Made by a program: the position numbers and the translations under genes. Source: Psychrobacter glacincola (lineage in GTDB: Bacteria > Pseudomonadota > Gammaproteobacteria > Pseudomonadales > Moraxellaceae). Taken from it: a stretch of DNA of 64,000 nucleotides. The stretch is from positions 406,353 through 470,352 of the forward strand of contig LIQB01000003.2 in assembly GCA_001411745.2 (NCBI GenBank). Direction: 5' to 3'. Positions within the stretch are counted from its first letter, which is position 1, and each line of letters opens with the position of its first letter. This document shows positions 26,046 to 35,454 of the stretch, piece by piece. The notes beneath the pieces were generated by a model. That model saw nothing but the letters and a program-made list of their open reading frames with translations, was not told where the DNA came from and searched no databases.

Positions 26046-27440
26046 TTAGTTTGCTTGGTAAGAAAGCTTCACGCCAAGTGCAAAACCATCGTTGTCTTCA
26101 AAGTTACTAACCACGGCTTTAGTCGGAATTTGGCCTTTAGCATCACCGAACCATAAGTATTTACCACCAGCTGATACTGCCCAGTTTTCAGTCACATTGT
26201 ACTTGGCACCCAAACCAGCACTGTAGTAGCCTTCGATAGGACCTAGCGAGGTTACAGGGTTACCAGCACCACTATCCCAACCGACAGTACCTGTCACTGC
26301 TAATGCTGGCGTCATGCGCTTGGCGAGACCTAGCTCAACTTGCCATTGATCTTCATCGTAACTAACTAATGCCAAGCCTTCATCATCTTTTGTCGATATT
26401 TTACTGACATCATTGTATAGTGACGGTACGATAGCAAAATCACTCCAAGGCACCCAACGGACTTTCGCAGTAGCTAGCATGGTAGGATTGATACCCGTCT
26501 GGAAATCAAAGTTGACTGATTCTGGCGTATTGATTTCAATATCAGAATGTCTGGTAGTCGGCAACGCTAGACCAGCGGTAGCACCTGCAGCCGTAGCAAT
26601 TGGAAAAGTCTCAAAAGCTTTTGCATTATGCTTGATTTCAGAGCGATACGTCAAAGCAGCTTTAAGTGCAATTTCAGGCTTGCTATAAGCCATACCAGCG
26701 ATCCAGCCATAGTCTTGGTCATTACTGATGTGAGTGGTATAACCCTTGGCTGAACTGTATGCATCACCGCGCAATTTTACATCTGCCTTTACGCGCTGAG
26801 CCACTGGACCACCATAAGCTTGAAACTCCTTGTTAGCGCCAAATTTAGCACCAAGAATACCAGTAATGCTCTCAGTACGTACTTCTACTTGCGTCGCTTC
26901 GCCGGCTACTGCTGCTAGACCTTTAGCGGCTTCAAGACCAATAAGCTGACCTTGAGCGGCTTGTAACTGCTCAGCAGTTAAACCACCTGGATTACCTGGA
27001 GCAAGCGCCCCTTGCAATTGTGGTATTAATACGTTATCGACATAAGCTTCGGTAATATTAGGGTTTTTTGTAAAGTCTTGAATGATAGCGTCACGATCAC
27101 TGTCGGTAACGAAATCGTTTTGACCGTTATAATCAGCGGCGGCACCAAAAGGCTCATCATATAAAATACCGATGCTAAACGTGTCGTTAATATCTGCTTT
27201 TACACCATAACGGAAAAAATCATAAGACTCTGCGATATCATTGAGCTTATTGCCTGACAAGTCTTTACCACTCACATCGGCATCGATATAAGTATAAACA
27301 GATTCGGCGTAGGTGCCATCTTGTAAGAATGCAGTGATATCTTGACCTGAACGATCAAGACCAGCAGCACTAGCAACGCTAGCAATAGAAAGAGCAGCAA
27401 CAGCTACTGTGAGAGTTTTCAAATGAAAATTTGCGCGCAT
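26046..27440 (-). CDS. FadL/TodX-type outer-membrane transport protein, paralog 2
   Basis: 464 residues, a tandem paralog of the preceding protein, with the same signal-peptide pattern and mature start AGLDRSGQDITAFLQDGT. The last ~100 residues are almost identical to paralog 1 (TGTVGWDSGAGNPVTSLGPI, YNVTENWAVSAGGKYLWFGD). The insertion at residues about 100-170 is unlike it (KNPNITEAYVDNVLIPQLQG). Conserved barrel plus divergent insertion suggests a changed surface-exposed or plug-adjacent region and so perhaps different ligands. Function beyond hydrophobic substrate uptake is not shown by sequence. Confidence 0.88.
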   Translation of the reverse strand: MRANFHLKTLTVAVAALSIASVASAAGLDRSGQDITAFLQDGTYAESVYTYIDADVSGKDLSGNKLNDIAESYDFFRYGVKADINDTFSIGILYDEPFGAAADYNGQNDFVTDSDRDAIIQDFTKNPNITEAYVDNVLIPQLQGALAPGNPGGLTAEQLQAAQGQLIGLEAAKGLAAVAGEATQVEVRTESITGILGAKFGANKEFQAYGGPVAQRVKADVKLRGDAYSSAKGYTTHISNDQDYGWIAGMAYSKPEIALKAALTYRSEIKHNAKAFETFPIATAAGATAGLALPTTRHSDIEINTPESVNFDFQTGINPTMLATAKVRWVPWSDFAIVPSLYNDVSKISTKDDEGLALVSYDEDQWQVELGLAKRMTPALAVTGTVGWDSGAGNPVTSLGPIEGYYSAGLGAKYNVTENWAVSAGGKYLWFGDAKGQIPTKAVVSNFEDNDGFALGVKLSYQAN

Positions 27441-27635
27441 TATGTATCTCCAAACGTCCGCATTGTTTTACTACTTTACTTAATTTTAATAAGCAAGCAG
27501 CATCCGAGGTGGAGGATAGTAATGATTTTCGAACATTAAAACAACTGCAAAAACACATTATTTCCTGATTATGACTGAACAGTATCTGTATCTCACAATG
27601 CGGATATAATAGTTATAAATTTTCAACCATTTAGT

Positions 27636-27680
27636 TTTTGCAGATATTAATTTTGCAGATATTAATTTTGCAGATATTAA
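27636..27680. repeat. Three perfect copies of a 15-bp tandem repeat at the slyX stop
   Basis: TTTTGCAGATATTAA at 27636-27650, 27651-27665 and 27666-27680. The third copy contains the slyX stop codon (27677-27679 read on the minus strand), so the repeat lies at the gene's very end. Confidence 0.95.
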
Positions 27681-27949
27681 TAATGAGGGGGTCTTTCCGC
27701 CATGACATCAAAAGGTGCAATGCCGCCTTCAGGATCCTGACTTTCCACTTGTTTATAAATTAGCTGCAACTGTCGTTGTAATGTCTGAATATCTTTATCT
27801 TGCCGCGCAATCACCTCATCGAGTCGCTCTACTGTCATTTCTAGATGCGCCATACTCATCTGTAAATCAATGACTTGTTGAGTTTGTAGGTCCGTGTGCA
27901 CAGCTAAAGCCTCGTTCTGAGCCTTATCTTGAGGATTAAATTGATTCAT
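27677..27949 (-). CDS. slyX: SlyX-family protein
   Basis: 90 residues from ATG 27949; longer upstream reading is not family-like. Small cytoplasmic coiled-coil protein: HLEMTVERLDEVIARQDKDI then QTLQRQLQLIYKQV, ending in the family's proline-rich PPHY. Its function is not known, though the family is widespread. It is divergent from uup. The stop codon sits in a 15-bp tandem repeat. Confidence 0.88.
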   Translation of the reverse strand: MNQFNPQDKAQNEALAVHTDLQTQQVIDLQMSMAHLEMTVERLDEVIARQDKDIQTLQRQLQLIYKQVESQDPEGGIAPFDVMAERPPHY

Positions 27950-28190
27950 ATTTTTCTCTGAATTATCATAAACATAAGACTGGTAGGATTCATTAATAAA
28001 ATGGCTCGATGACCGATACAAAGTAGCAATTAGACGACGATGATCCTCATAAAATAGCAACCTTGAACAAAAGTCATAAATAGTGCGGATAAAATCATTT
28101 ACGCTCACTACAGTCACGTGATGGCATGTTATACTGCTCGCAATTTTGCAGCAACCCCTACCTCACTATTATATAAGCTTAAGATATTCT

Positions 28191-30134
28191 ATGGCTCTGA
28201 TACATTTAAAAGATATCCACCTTGCTTTTGGCGTCGCTCCTGTTCTTGATGGCATTGATTTTGCTATTGAAGCAGGTGAACGTGTCTGTTTAATTGGCCG
28301 TAATGGCGAAGGCAAATCCACCTTATTTAAGCTAATTAACGGCACCTTACAACCTGATAGCGGCGAAGTCATCATCAATAGCAGCGTGCGCGTGGCGATG
28401 CTAGAACAAGACGTTCCCGAGACAAGCGGACGTATCCTAGACATCGTTATGGGTGGTAGCAGCCGCACGGCTGAGCTGCTTATCAACTACAATGCCCAAA
28501 CAGATTTATGTGCTAATGGCGACATGGATGCTTGTGAGCGTATGGCAGACTTGCAGCATGATATCGATGCGGTACACGGTTGGGATTTAGAACGAGAAGC
28601 CACCCGCCTGATCAAAACCATGGGGCTGGATCCAGATGATGATTTATCTTCATTATCAGGTGGTCGTAAGCGCCGTGTACTACTAGCACGCTCCTTGGTC
28701 ACCAAACCTGATGTACTGCTGCTCGATGAACCAACCAACCATTTAGACGTTGATAGTATTGAATGGCTAGAGCGCTTTTTATTGGATTGGCAAGGTTTGA
28801 CCCTACTATTCGTGACCCACGATAGAGCATTTGTCAATAAACTATCGACGCGCATCATTGAGCTAGATCGTGGTCAATTGACCAGCTATGACGTCACTCA
28901 AGGCGAAGGTGGCTATGCACGCTATCAAGAGCTAAAAGAGCTGCAATTACTCGCTGAAGAAAAAAATAACGCCAACTTTGATAAAAAACTGGCGCAAGAA
29001 GAAGTTTGGATTCGCCAAGGTATCAAAGCCCGTCGTACCCGTAATGAAGGCCGTGTCCGTGAGCTAAAAGCATTGCGTGAAGAGCGTAGCGATCGCCGTG
29101 AGCAAGTGGGTAATGTGAACATTACGATGGGTCAAGGCGAGAAAAGCGGTAAGCTGGTCTGTAAAGTCAAAAACTTACATCTTGAATATGATGGCAACGT
29201 ATTGGTTGACAACTTTACGACCACTATTATGCGCGGCGATAAAATCGGCATTGTCGGACCCAACGGTGCGGGCAAAACCACACTGATTAAAGCCCTACTC
29301 GATATGTCTGATGACGAAGTTACCAAGACTGGTAGTGTCGAATTGGGTACCAATCTAAAAATTGCCTTCTTTGACCAGTTGCGCGATCAGTTAGACCTTG
29401 AAGCCAGTGTGGCGCAAAACGTCTCTGAAGGCTCAGACTTTGTAGAAGTGGGTGGTCGTAAGACACACATCATGAGCTATCTACAAGACTTCTTATTTGC
29501 CCCAGAGCGTGCGCGTACCCCAGTCAAAGCACTATCAGGTGGCGAACGTAACCGCGTACTACTTGCCAAGCAGCTATTAAAGCCTGCCAACATTCTGGTA
29601 CTTGATGAGCCAACCAACGACTTGGATATGGCGACACTTGAGCTACTAGAAGAGTCAGTCGCCAGCTTTGGCGGTACAATTTTGCTCATCAGCCATGACC
29701 GCTCATTTATGGACAATGTCGTTACCTCTACTTGGGTATTTGACCAAGATGAAGACGGCAAAGGTATCGTCAAAGAGTATGTCGGTGGTTATCAAGAATA
29801 CTTGGTACAGAAAAACCGCGAGCAAGCCGCCCACGCGGCTAGAGCACCAGCCAATAATGCAAATACTGTCAGTAAAGTTACCAATAAGACAACCGCAGCA
29901 AAACCTAACAAAGCTGCCAAAAAGCTCAATTTCAATGAACAGCGTGAACTGGACAATTTACCAAAAGAAATCGCTGCATTAGAAGCTGAACAAGCCCAAT
30001 TGCAAGAGAAACTAGCAGATGGCTCATGGTTCACCACTGACGTTAATGCAGCGACTGCCGCAAGTGAGCGCCTACTGACGATTGAAGATGAGATGATGAG
30101 TAAGCTTGAGCGTTGGAGTGAGCTTGAGAGCTAA
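28191..30134 (+). CDS. uup: ABC-F ATPase, Uup type
   Basis: 647 residues from ATG 28191 (MALIHLKDIHLAFG); the in-frame TTG at 28146 gives an unlikely extension. Two ATP-binding cassettes in one chain: Walker A GRNGEGKST and GPNGAGKTT, signatures LSGGRKRR and LSGGERNR, and two LLDEPTNHLD-type Walker B motifs. No membrane segments, so an ABC-F protein acting on the ribosome or DNA rather than a transporter. The C-terminal ~80 residues (KLNFNEQRELDNLPKEIAAL) are the coiled-coil domain of Uup, which separates it from EttA. Linked to tandem-repeat stability and ribosome function in E. coli. Confidence 0.93.
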   Translation: MALIHLKDIHLAFGVAPVLDGIDFAIEAGERVCLIGRNGEGKSTLFKLINGTLQPDSGEVIINSSVRVAMLEQDVPETSGRILDIVMGGSSRTAELLINYNAQTDLCANGDMDACERMADLQHDIDAVHGWDLEREATRLIKTMGLDPDDDLSSLSGGRKRRVLLARSLVTKPDVLLLDEPTNHLDVDSIEWLERFLLDWQGLTLLFVTHDRAFVNKLSTRIIELDRGQLTSYDVTQGEGGYARYQELKELQLLAEEKNNANFDKKLAQEEVWIRQGIKARRTRNEGRVRELKALREERSDRREQVGNVNITMGQGEKSGKLVCKVKNLHLEYDGNVLVDNFTTTIMRGDKIGIVGPNGAGKTTLIKALLDMSDDEVTKTGSVELGTNLKIAFFDQLRDQLDLEASVAQNVSEGSDFVEVGGRKTHIMSYLQDFLFAPERARTPVKALSGGERNRVLLAKQLLKPANILVLDEPTNDLDMATLELLEESVASFGGTILLISHDRSFMDNVVTSTWVFDQDEDGKGIVKEYVGGYQEYLVQKNREQAAHAARAPANNANTVSKVTNKTTAAKPNKAAKKLNFNEQRELDNLPKEIAALEAEQAQLQEKLADGSWFTTDVNAATAASERLLTIEDEMMSKLERWSELES

Positions 30135-30605
30135 TGTTAGCGACTGAAGCCATGTTTTATAAAACTTGAAGTTTGATAAAACATAAAAAGTAATGAAATA
30201 ATCACCGTTTTGTTCTTATAAAGCGGTGATTATTGGTTTACGACTACTTACATAGTAGTTAGGTACTGAAAGTTAGTGAACATTACCTTAATTTCGAGTA
30301 TCATTCGCTATTGCAAAATATCCTTATTAATTATAAGGTCATCACGCTTATAATCCTTGCCAAAAAATCTATGTGAGACATTGATAATGCAGCTATTTTG
30401 CATCAATTCTCCTATTCAACCTTAGAGTATGTTCTATCAAGGTTGCTTTATTTTTAACGCAATAATTTATTTTATCACCGAAATAGCTTAGAATAGCAAC
30501 AATTAGCAAAATTAGGCACAGCCAAAGTGGCTTGATATTGTACATTTTCTAAGCCACAAACCCAGTGTGGGATAATCCCATTTCATTCACCTGGAGGAAG
30601 TATTA
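30135..30605. other. Intergenic stretch uup-petA
   Basis: About 470 bases. A perfect 11-bp inverted repeat AATAATCACCG/CGGTGATTATT (30197-30207 and 30224-30234) with a 16-base loop lies 60 bases after uup and may end its transcript, though no T run follows. The petA promoter should lie to the right. Confidence 0.55.
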
Positions 30606-31190
30606 ATGAGCCAAGCCGAAGGCGTTAACGTACAACGCCGTAGAGTTCTTATTGCCTCGACTGCCGCGATTGGTGCAGCTGGGGTAGCTGCTGTGGCAAC
30701 ACCTTTTGTCCGTTCTTGGTACCCAAGCGCTAAAGCTGAGGCTGCAGGGGCTGCAGTGACCCAAGACATTGGTTCTATCGAAGCAGGACAGATGATCGTT
30801 GTCAAATATCGCGGTAAACCCATTTTTGTGGTCAAACGCACAGAAGACATGCTAGCGACTTTAGCGTCAGTAAAACCTTTACTGTCTGACCCTGAATCTG
30901 ATGCGTCATTACAACCTGAATACTGTAAAAATCCAGAACGCTCTATCTCACCAGAAGTATTGGTAGTAGAAGGCGTCTGTACACATTTAGGTTGTGCACC
31001 AAACTACCGTCCTGATGTTGGCGCGGCTGACTTGGGTGGTAATGATTGGTATGGCGGATTTTTCTGCCCATGCCACGGGTCTAAATATGACTTGGCGGGT
31101 CGCGTTTATAGTGGCGTTCCTGCACCGCTTAACTTACCTGTCCCAGATTACAACATGGATGGTACCATCTTGACGATTGGGGAGGCTTAA
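30606..31190 (+). CDS. petA: Ubiquinol-cytochrome c reductase Rieske iron-sulfur subunit
   Basis: 194 residues. Carries the 2Fe-2S cluster of cytochrome bc1. Cluster ligands are in CTHLGC (125-130) and CPCHGS (154-159). The N-terminus has RRR followed by a hydrophobic helix (VLIASTAAIGAAGVAAVATP), a Tat-type signal anchor. The ribosome site GGAGG is about 10 bases before ATG. First gene of petABC; its stop is one base from the cytochrome b start. Confidence 0.97.
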   Translation: MSQAEGVNVQRRRVLIASTAAIGAAGVAAVATPFVRSWYPSAKAEAAGAAVTQDIGSIEAGQMIVVKYRGKPIFVVKRTEDMLATLASVKPLLSDPESDASLQPEYCKNPERSISPEVLVVEGVCTHLGCAPNYRPDVGAADLGGNDWYGGFFCPCHGSKYDLAGRVYSGVPAPLNLPVPDYNMDGTILTIGEA

Positions 31191-31191
31191 T

Positions 31192-32418
31192 ATGAGCATG
31201 GGTAAAAAGTTAATGCATTGGGTGGACGCACGCTTTCCAGCGACCGAAACCTATGAATACCATATGTCAAAGTACTATGCACCAAAAAACTTTAACTTTT
31301 GGTACTTTTTTGGCGTGTTATCAATGGTGGTATTGGTTAACCAATTGGTAACAGGTATTTGGCTGACCATGATGTATAACCCAAGTGCCGAAGGGGCATT
31401 TGCGTCTGTTGAATACATCATGCGCGATGTCAAAGGTGGTTGGCTCATCCGTTATATGCACTCAACTGGTGCATCTGCGTTCTTTGTGGTCGTCTATCTG
31501 CATATGTTTAGAGCACTGCTATATGGTTCATACCAGAAACCACGTGAGCTTATTTGGCTCATCGGTATGGGTATTTACTTAGCATTGATGGCAGAAGGTT
31601 TCTTCGGTTACCTACTTCCTTGGGGCAACATGTCATTTTGGGGTGCACAGGTTATTTTGAACCTTCCTGCTGCTCTACCTGTGATTGGTGATGGGCTTGC
31701 AGAATGGGTACGTGGTGATTATATTATCTCAGGTATCACCCTAAACCGCTTCTTTGCTCTACATGTGGTTGCTATCCCGCTCGTACTTGTGGGCTTAGTA
31801 TTCATGCATATTGTAGCGCTACACCATGTGGGTTCGAACAACCCTGATGGTATTGATATCAAGAAGCTAAAAGATAAAAATGGCGTGCCGTTAGATGGTA
31901 TTGAATTCCATCCGTACTACACAGTGCATGATATGATTGGTATCGTGGTCTTCTTTATCTTGTTCTTTGCAGTGGTATTCTTCTTCCCAGAAGGCGGCGG
32001 ATTCTTCCTTGAGCCACCAAATTTCGAGACAGCGAATTCATTGAAAACGCCAGCACACATTGCACCAGTATGGTATTACACGCCATTCTATGCCATTTTA
32101 CGTGCGGTTCCTGACAAGTTGGGTGGTGTGATTGCGATGGGCGGTGCGATTGCCGTACTATTCTTGATACCATGGCTAGACAGATCGCCTGTACGCTCTA
32201 TACGTTATAAAGGCATTTTATCTAAAATTGCTCTAACCGTGTTTGCGATTAGTTTCTTAGTTTTAGGTTACTTAGGCGCGACGCCAACGACACCAACAGC
32301 AACATTGATGGCTCGTATCTTCACTGTCTTGTATTTCTTGTTTTTCTTACTGATGCCAATTTATACCTCTATTGAGAAGTGTAAACAGCCACCAGAACGC
32401 GTTACCGGAGGTCACTAA
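31192..32418 (+). CDS. petB: Cytochrome b of the bc1 complex
   Basis: 408 residues from ATG 31192, with GGGGAGG inside the end of petA. Integral membrane subunit holding two b hemes: histidines in HSTGASAFFVVVYLH and in LHVVAIPLVLVGLVFMH have the expected spacing. The quinol-site motif appears as PVWYYTPFYAILR. Eight or so membrane helices. Ends TAATG, overlapping the next gene by one base. Confidence 0.97.
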   Translation: MSMGKKLMHWVDARFPATETYEYHMSKYYAPKNFNFWYFFGVLSMVVLVNQLVTGIWLTMMYNPSAEGAFASVEYIMRDVKGGWLIRYMHSTGASAFFVVVYLHMFRALLYGSYQKPRELIWLIGMGIYLALMAEGFFGYLLPWGNMSFWGAQVILNLPAALPVIGDGLAEWVRGDYIISGITLNRFFALHVVAIPLVLVGLVFMHIVALHHVGSNNPDGIDIKKLKDKNGVPLDGIEFHPYYTVHDMIGIVVFFILFFAVVFFFPEGGGFFLEPPNFETANSLKTPAHIAPVWYYTPFYAILRAVPDKLGGVIAMGGAIAVLFLIPWLDRSPVRSIRYKGILSKIALTVFAISFLVLGYLGATPTTPTATLMARIFTVLYFLFFLLMPIYTSIEKCKQPPERVTGGH

Positions 32419-33134
32419 TGAACACGCTAATTAAATCCCTAGCGGGTCTAGGCTTAGGCGCGGCATTAACCTTGACGGCTGGTACTGCACTGGCAGCTGG
32501 TGGCGGTGGATGTGGTACATTCACCAATGCTGATGGTGTTGAAGAACACTTAGCTTGTAGTACTGCTCCTATTGATTTTACCAATAAGGGCTCGCTACAA
32601 AACGGTGCGAAAATCTTTATGAACTACTGTGCTGGTTGTCACTCTGCACAGTATGTTCGTCACTCGCGCATTGCTAAAGATTTAGAGATACCACCTGAGT
32701 TGGTCGAAAAGTATTTGATGGTCACTACCGATCAAATCGGTGATCATATTAATGCTGAAATTGATCCTGAAGTACAAGCATCATGGTTTGGCGCAGCACC
32801 ACCAGACTTATCACTTGAAACCAGACTACGTGGCGATGACTGGGTATATACTTACCTGTTATCGTTTTATGAAGACCCAAGCCGTCCTTGGGGTGCCAAT
32901 AACTTAGTACTTGCCAATGCGGCGATGCCTCATGTATTGCATAACATGCAAGAAGAGCTGAGTGCTGAAGAGTTTGAATCTGAAGTGGGTGATTTGGTTA
33001 ACTTTATGGCGTGGATGGCAGAGCCTAACCGTCATGACCGTCAAGTGATTGGCTTCTTTGTGATTTTATTCTTATTAGTATTACTCATTCCAGTTTACTT
33101 ATTGAACAAAGAATTCTGGAAAGATGTAAAATAA
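32418..33134 (+). CDS. petC: Cytochrome c1 of the bc1 complex
   Basis: 238 residues. Signal peptide (LTLTAGTALA), heme attachment CAGCH at 71-75, a likely Met ligand in ANAAMPHVL, and a C-terminal membrane anchor (VIGFFVILFLLVLLIPVYLL) followed by NKEFWKDVK. Passes electrons from the Rieske protein to soluble cytochrome c. Translationally coupled to petB. A strong terminator follows. Confidence 0.97.
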   Translation: MNTLIKSLAGLGLGAALTLTAGTALAAGGGGCGTFTNADGVEEHLACSTAPIDFTNKGSLQNGAKIFMNYCAGCHSAQYVRHSRIAKDLEIPPELVEKYLMVTTDQIGDHINAEIDPEVQASWFGAAPPDLSLETRLRGDDWVYTYLLSFYEDPSRPWGANNLVLANAAMPHVLHNMQEELSAEEFESEVGDLVNFMAWMAEPNRHDRQVIGFFVILFLLVLLIPVYLLNKEFWKDVK

Positions 33135-33162
33135 TTAAGTATTAAAAAATATATTTTTATCG

Positions 33163-33195
33163 AAAAAAGGCACTACTCTGGTAGTGCCTTTTTTT
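33163..33195 (+). terminator. petABC terminator
   Basis: AAAAAAGGCACTAC pairs with GTAGTGCCTTTTTT around TCTG; A tract on one side and T tract on the other. Confidence 0.92.
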
Positions 33196-33328
33196 GTCTC
33201 TTAAAAGACCATAAAACACTGAACCATTATTTAAAACAAGGCTCACCCGCAATGTTTACGTACCTTGCCTTGATAATCAGGGCAACTTTGTTTACGATGA
33301 TAGGCTTTACTATTAACATTAGGCTTTC

Positions 33329-33943
33329 ATGATTGATGCGAACGACATTCCAAGTAGTCAGCTGATTTTATACGCTGATGACGGCTACGACAGTCATGTA
33401 GTGCGCCTATTGCTTGAGGAAAAAAAGCTTGCCTATTATCTATCACGCTTGCACTCTGAACGGCCTGAAGATTTAACCGAGCTGAATCCCTATCACACCT
33501 TACCTGTTCTGCAACAACGTGAAATCGCACTGTATGAGATCAATGTTATCTTTGAGTATCTTGAAGAGCGTTACCATACAAACAAGCTACTGCCAGATAC
33601 CCCGCAAGAGCGTGCCCAATTTCGCCAGCTGGCTTGGCGTATTCAGCATGATTGGCTGGTACTCGGTAAGCGTCTACTCGTGCACCCTAATAGCTTTAAT
33701 AAAGCACAAGCTGCTATTGCGAAAAAACAGTTAAGCGATTCTTTGATTACTTTGTCACCACTGTTTGCTCATAAGCCTTACTTTATGGCAGACGATTTTG
33801 GCTGGTGTGATGTATTGTTAGCACCTTTGTTATGGCGACTTGAAGAAATGGGAATTGAGCTGCCACGCGCAATTAGTCGCCCCTTATTTGATTATCAACA
33901 GCGGGTCTTTCAACGTACTAGCTTTCAAAAAAGTGTGCGTTAA
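33329..33943 (+). CDS. sspA: Stringent starvation protein A
   Basis: 204 residues with a glutathione-transferase fold: thioredoxin-like N-terminus (QLILYADDGYDSHVVRLLLE), the cis-Pro turn in YHTLPVLQQREIALYEINVI, and a helical C-terminal domain (DFGWCDVLLAPLLWRL). SspA binds RNA polymerase and alters transcription under starvation rather than acting as a transferase. Position after petABC and before sspB is the usual gammaproteobacterial order and supports the call. The stop is two bases before a MITE-like element that now parts it from sspB. Confidence 0.92.
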   Translation: MIDANDIPSSQLILYADDGYDSHVVRLLLEEKKLAYYLSRLHSERPEDLTELNPYHTLPVLQQREIALYEINVIFEYLEERYHTNKLLPDTPQERAQFRQLAWRIQHDWLVLGKRLLVHPNSFNKAQAAIAKKQLSDSLITLSPLFAHKPYFMADDFGWCDVLLAPLLWRLEEMGIELPRAISRPLFDYQQRVFQRTSFQKSVR

Positions 33944-33944
33944 T

Positions 33945-34109
33945 TAGGGTGTATTCTCAATCTGAGCATTAAACCTTAAATGGGATAAAAATGACTAAAT
34001 CTTTGTCAAACTGTGTCAAATAACTCGCTTATATTTCGATATTATCAGTACTATTTTTCTTGTTTGGCTGCAATTTTTATCACCATTTGCAAGAGTAGGA
34101 CACACCCTA
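33945..34109. mobile_element. MITE-like element, copy 2 (between sspA and sspB)
   Basis: A 161-bp unit (33947-34107) starting GGGTGTATTCTCA and ending AGTAGGACACACCC, flanked by TA on both sides. It aligns end to end with the reverse complement of the element at 16201-16370, so the two lie in opposite orientation in the window but in the same orientation relative to their host gene strings. No gene inside. It separates two genes that normally form one operon. Confidence 0.75.
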
Positions 34110-34197
34110 GACAATGCTTAACCGCTGTCTTAAAATAGAAAACAAAAAAATACCTTTAAGTTATTATATTCAAATTATCAGTATAGGAAACCCTTAG

Positions 34198-34635
34198 ATG
34201 AGCGAAACCACCTCTATTACCCCAACACGTCCCTATATGGTGCGCGCGCTTTATCAGTGGATAGAAGACAATCAACTAACGCCTTACCTGATGGTTGATG
34301 CCACTGCCGAAAACGTACAGATTCCAAGGGAACACGTGCAAGATGGTCGTATCGTATTGAATATCGCCAGCCGTGCGACTGGTAATATGAGTATGGAAAA
34401 TGATTATATTCATTTTAGTGCGCGTTTTGGCGGCGTGTCACAAGAGATTTGGGTACCAATGACATCGGTATTAGGTATTTATGCGAAAGAAAACTCGCAA
34501 GGGATGTTTTTTGACCCCAATGAATATGACAACTATCAACCTGAAGATGATGCGATAGTAAGCTCACAGAAGAGCCCTACTGCGACACCTAAAGCCAAAC
34601 GTGATAATAAAGCTGGTTTAAAAGTGTTGAAATAG
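34198..34635 (+). CDS. sspB: ClpXP specificity-enhancing factor SspB
   Basis: 145 residues. Adaptor that binds ssrA-tagged proteins and delivers them to ClpXP. The substrate-binding domain is visible (TPTRPYMVRALYQWIEDNQL, GRIVLNIASRATGNMSMEN, HFSARFGGVSQEIWVPM). A flexible linker leads to the ClpX-binding tail GLKVLK at the C-terminus. Spaced 254 bases from sspA because of the inserted element. A terminator follows at 34651. Confidence 0.95.
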   Translation: MSETTSITPTRPYMVRALYQWIEDNQLTPYLMVDATAENVQIPREHVQDGRIVLNIASRATGNMSMENDYIHFSARFGGVSQEIWVPMTSVLGIYAKENSQGMFFDPNEYDNYQPEDDAIVSSQKSPTATPKAKRDNKAGLKVLK

Positions 34636-34650
34636 TCAATTTTTCGGTAT

Positions 34651-34688
34651 AAAAAAGGCTGGTCGTATTATATACGGTCAGCCTTTTT
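34651..34688. terminator. Terminator between sspB and dcd
   Basis: AAAAAAGGCTG pairs with CAGCCTTTTT, with an inner CGTAT/ATACG stem. It serves both convergent genes. Confidence 0.88.
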
Positions 34689-34742
34689 GTGATTAATCTA
34701 AAAGATTTATCATTGTGCACTTTCAGTTAGCATATAAGATTA

Positions 34743-35318
34743 CTAGGTTCTTGGCAATGTCACGCCGCGTTGACCTTGATACTTACCGCCGCGATCTTTA
34801 TAGCTGGTTTCACATACGTCATCAGCATCACTTTGGAAAAACAGCATTTGTGCCACTCCTTCGCCTGCGTAAATACGCGCTGGTAGATTGGTGGTGTTAC
34901 TAAATTCCAAAGTCACATGCCCTTCCCACTCAGGCTCCAGCGGCGTCACGTTGACGATAATTCCGCAACGGGCATACGTCGACTTACCAAGACAGATCGT
35001 CAACACATCACGTGGAATACGGAAATATTCCATGGTGCGTGCTAGCGCAAACGAGTTTGGCGGAATAATGCACTCGTCACCGATGACATCAATAAAGCTT
35101 TTCTCATCAAAGTTTTTTGGATCTACAATCACTGAATGAACATTGGTAAAAACTTTAAATTCAGGCGCGCAGCGTACATCATAACCATAGCTTGACGTAC
35201 CGTAGCTAACCAAACGCTCGCCTGCATCATTAAAACGTACTTGACCCGCTTCAAACGGCTCAATCATGCCGTGTTCTTCAGCCATTTTACGAATCCAGCG
35301 GTCAGACTTGATAGACAT
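34743..35318 (-). CDS. dcd: dCTP deaminase
   Basis: 191 residues. Converts dCTP to dUTP, the first step to dTMP in many Gram-negatives. Landmarks: [15 protein letters not shown] at the start, LSYG-type [33 protein letters not shown] with the catalytic Glu in [13 protein letters not shown], and [13 protein letters not shown]. Full length. Convergent with sspB. The upstream neighbours on this strand lead back to mrp. Confidence 0.96.
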   Translation of the reverse strand: MSIKSDRWIRKMAEEHGMIEPFEAGQVRFNDAGERLVSYGTSSYGYDVRCAPEFKVFTNVHSVIVDPKNFDEKSFIDVIGDECIIPPNSFALARTMEYFRIPRDVLTICLGKSTYARCGIIVNVTPLEPEWEGHVTLEFSNTTNLPARIYAGEGVAQMLFFQSDADDVCETSYKDRGGKYQGQRGVTLPRT

Positions 35319-35454
35319 TGTTGTTCCTTAGCAGCTATAAAATAAAATTTACGATATGAAGTGTATTTTGATAGCGACGATTATACGGAATTGAGCGCTC
35401 AATTTATAGGCTTGCCTGCGTTTAATATAAATCTACAATCAATACGACAACCGC

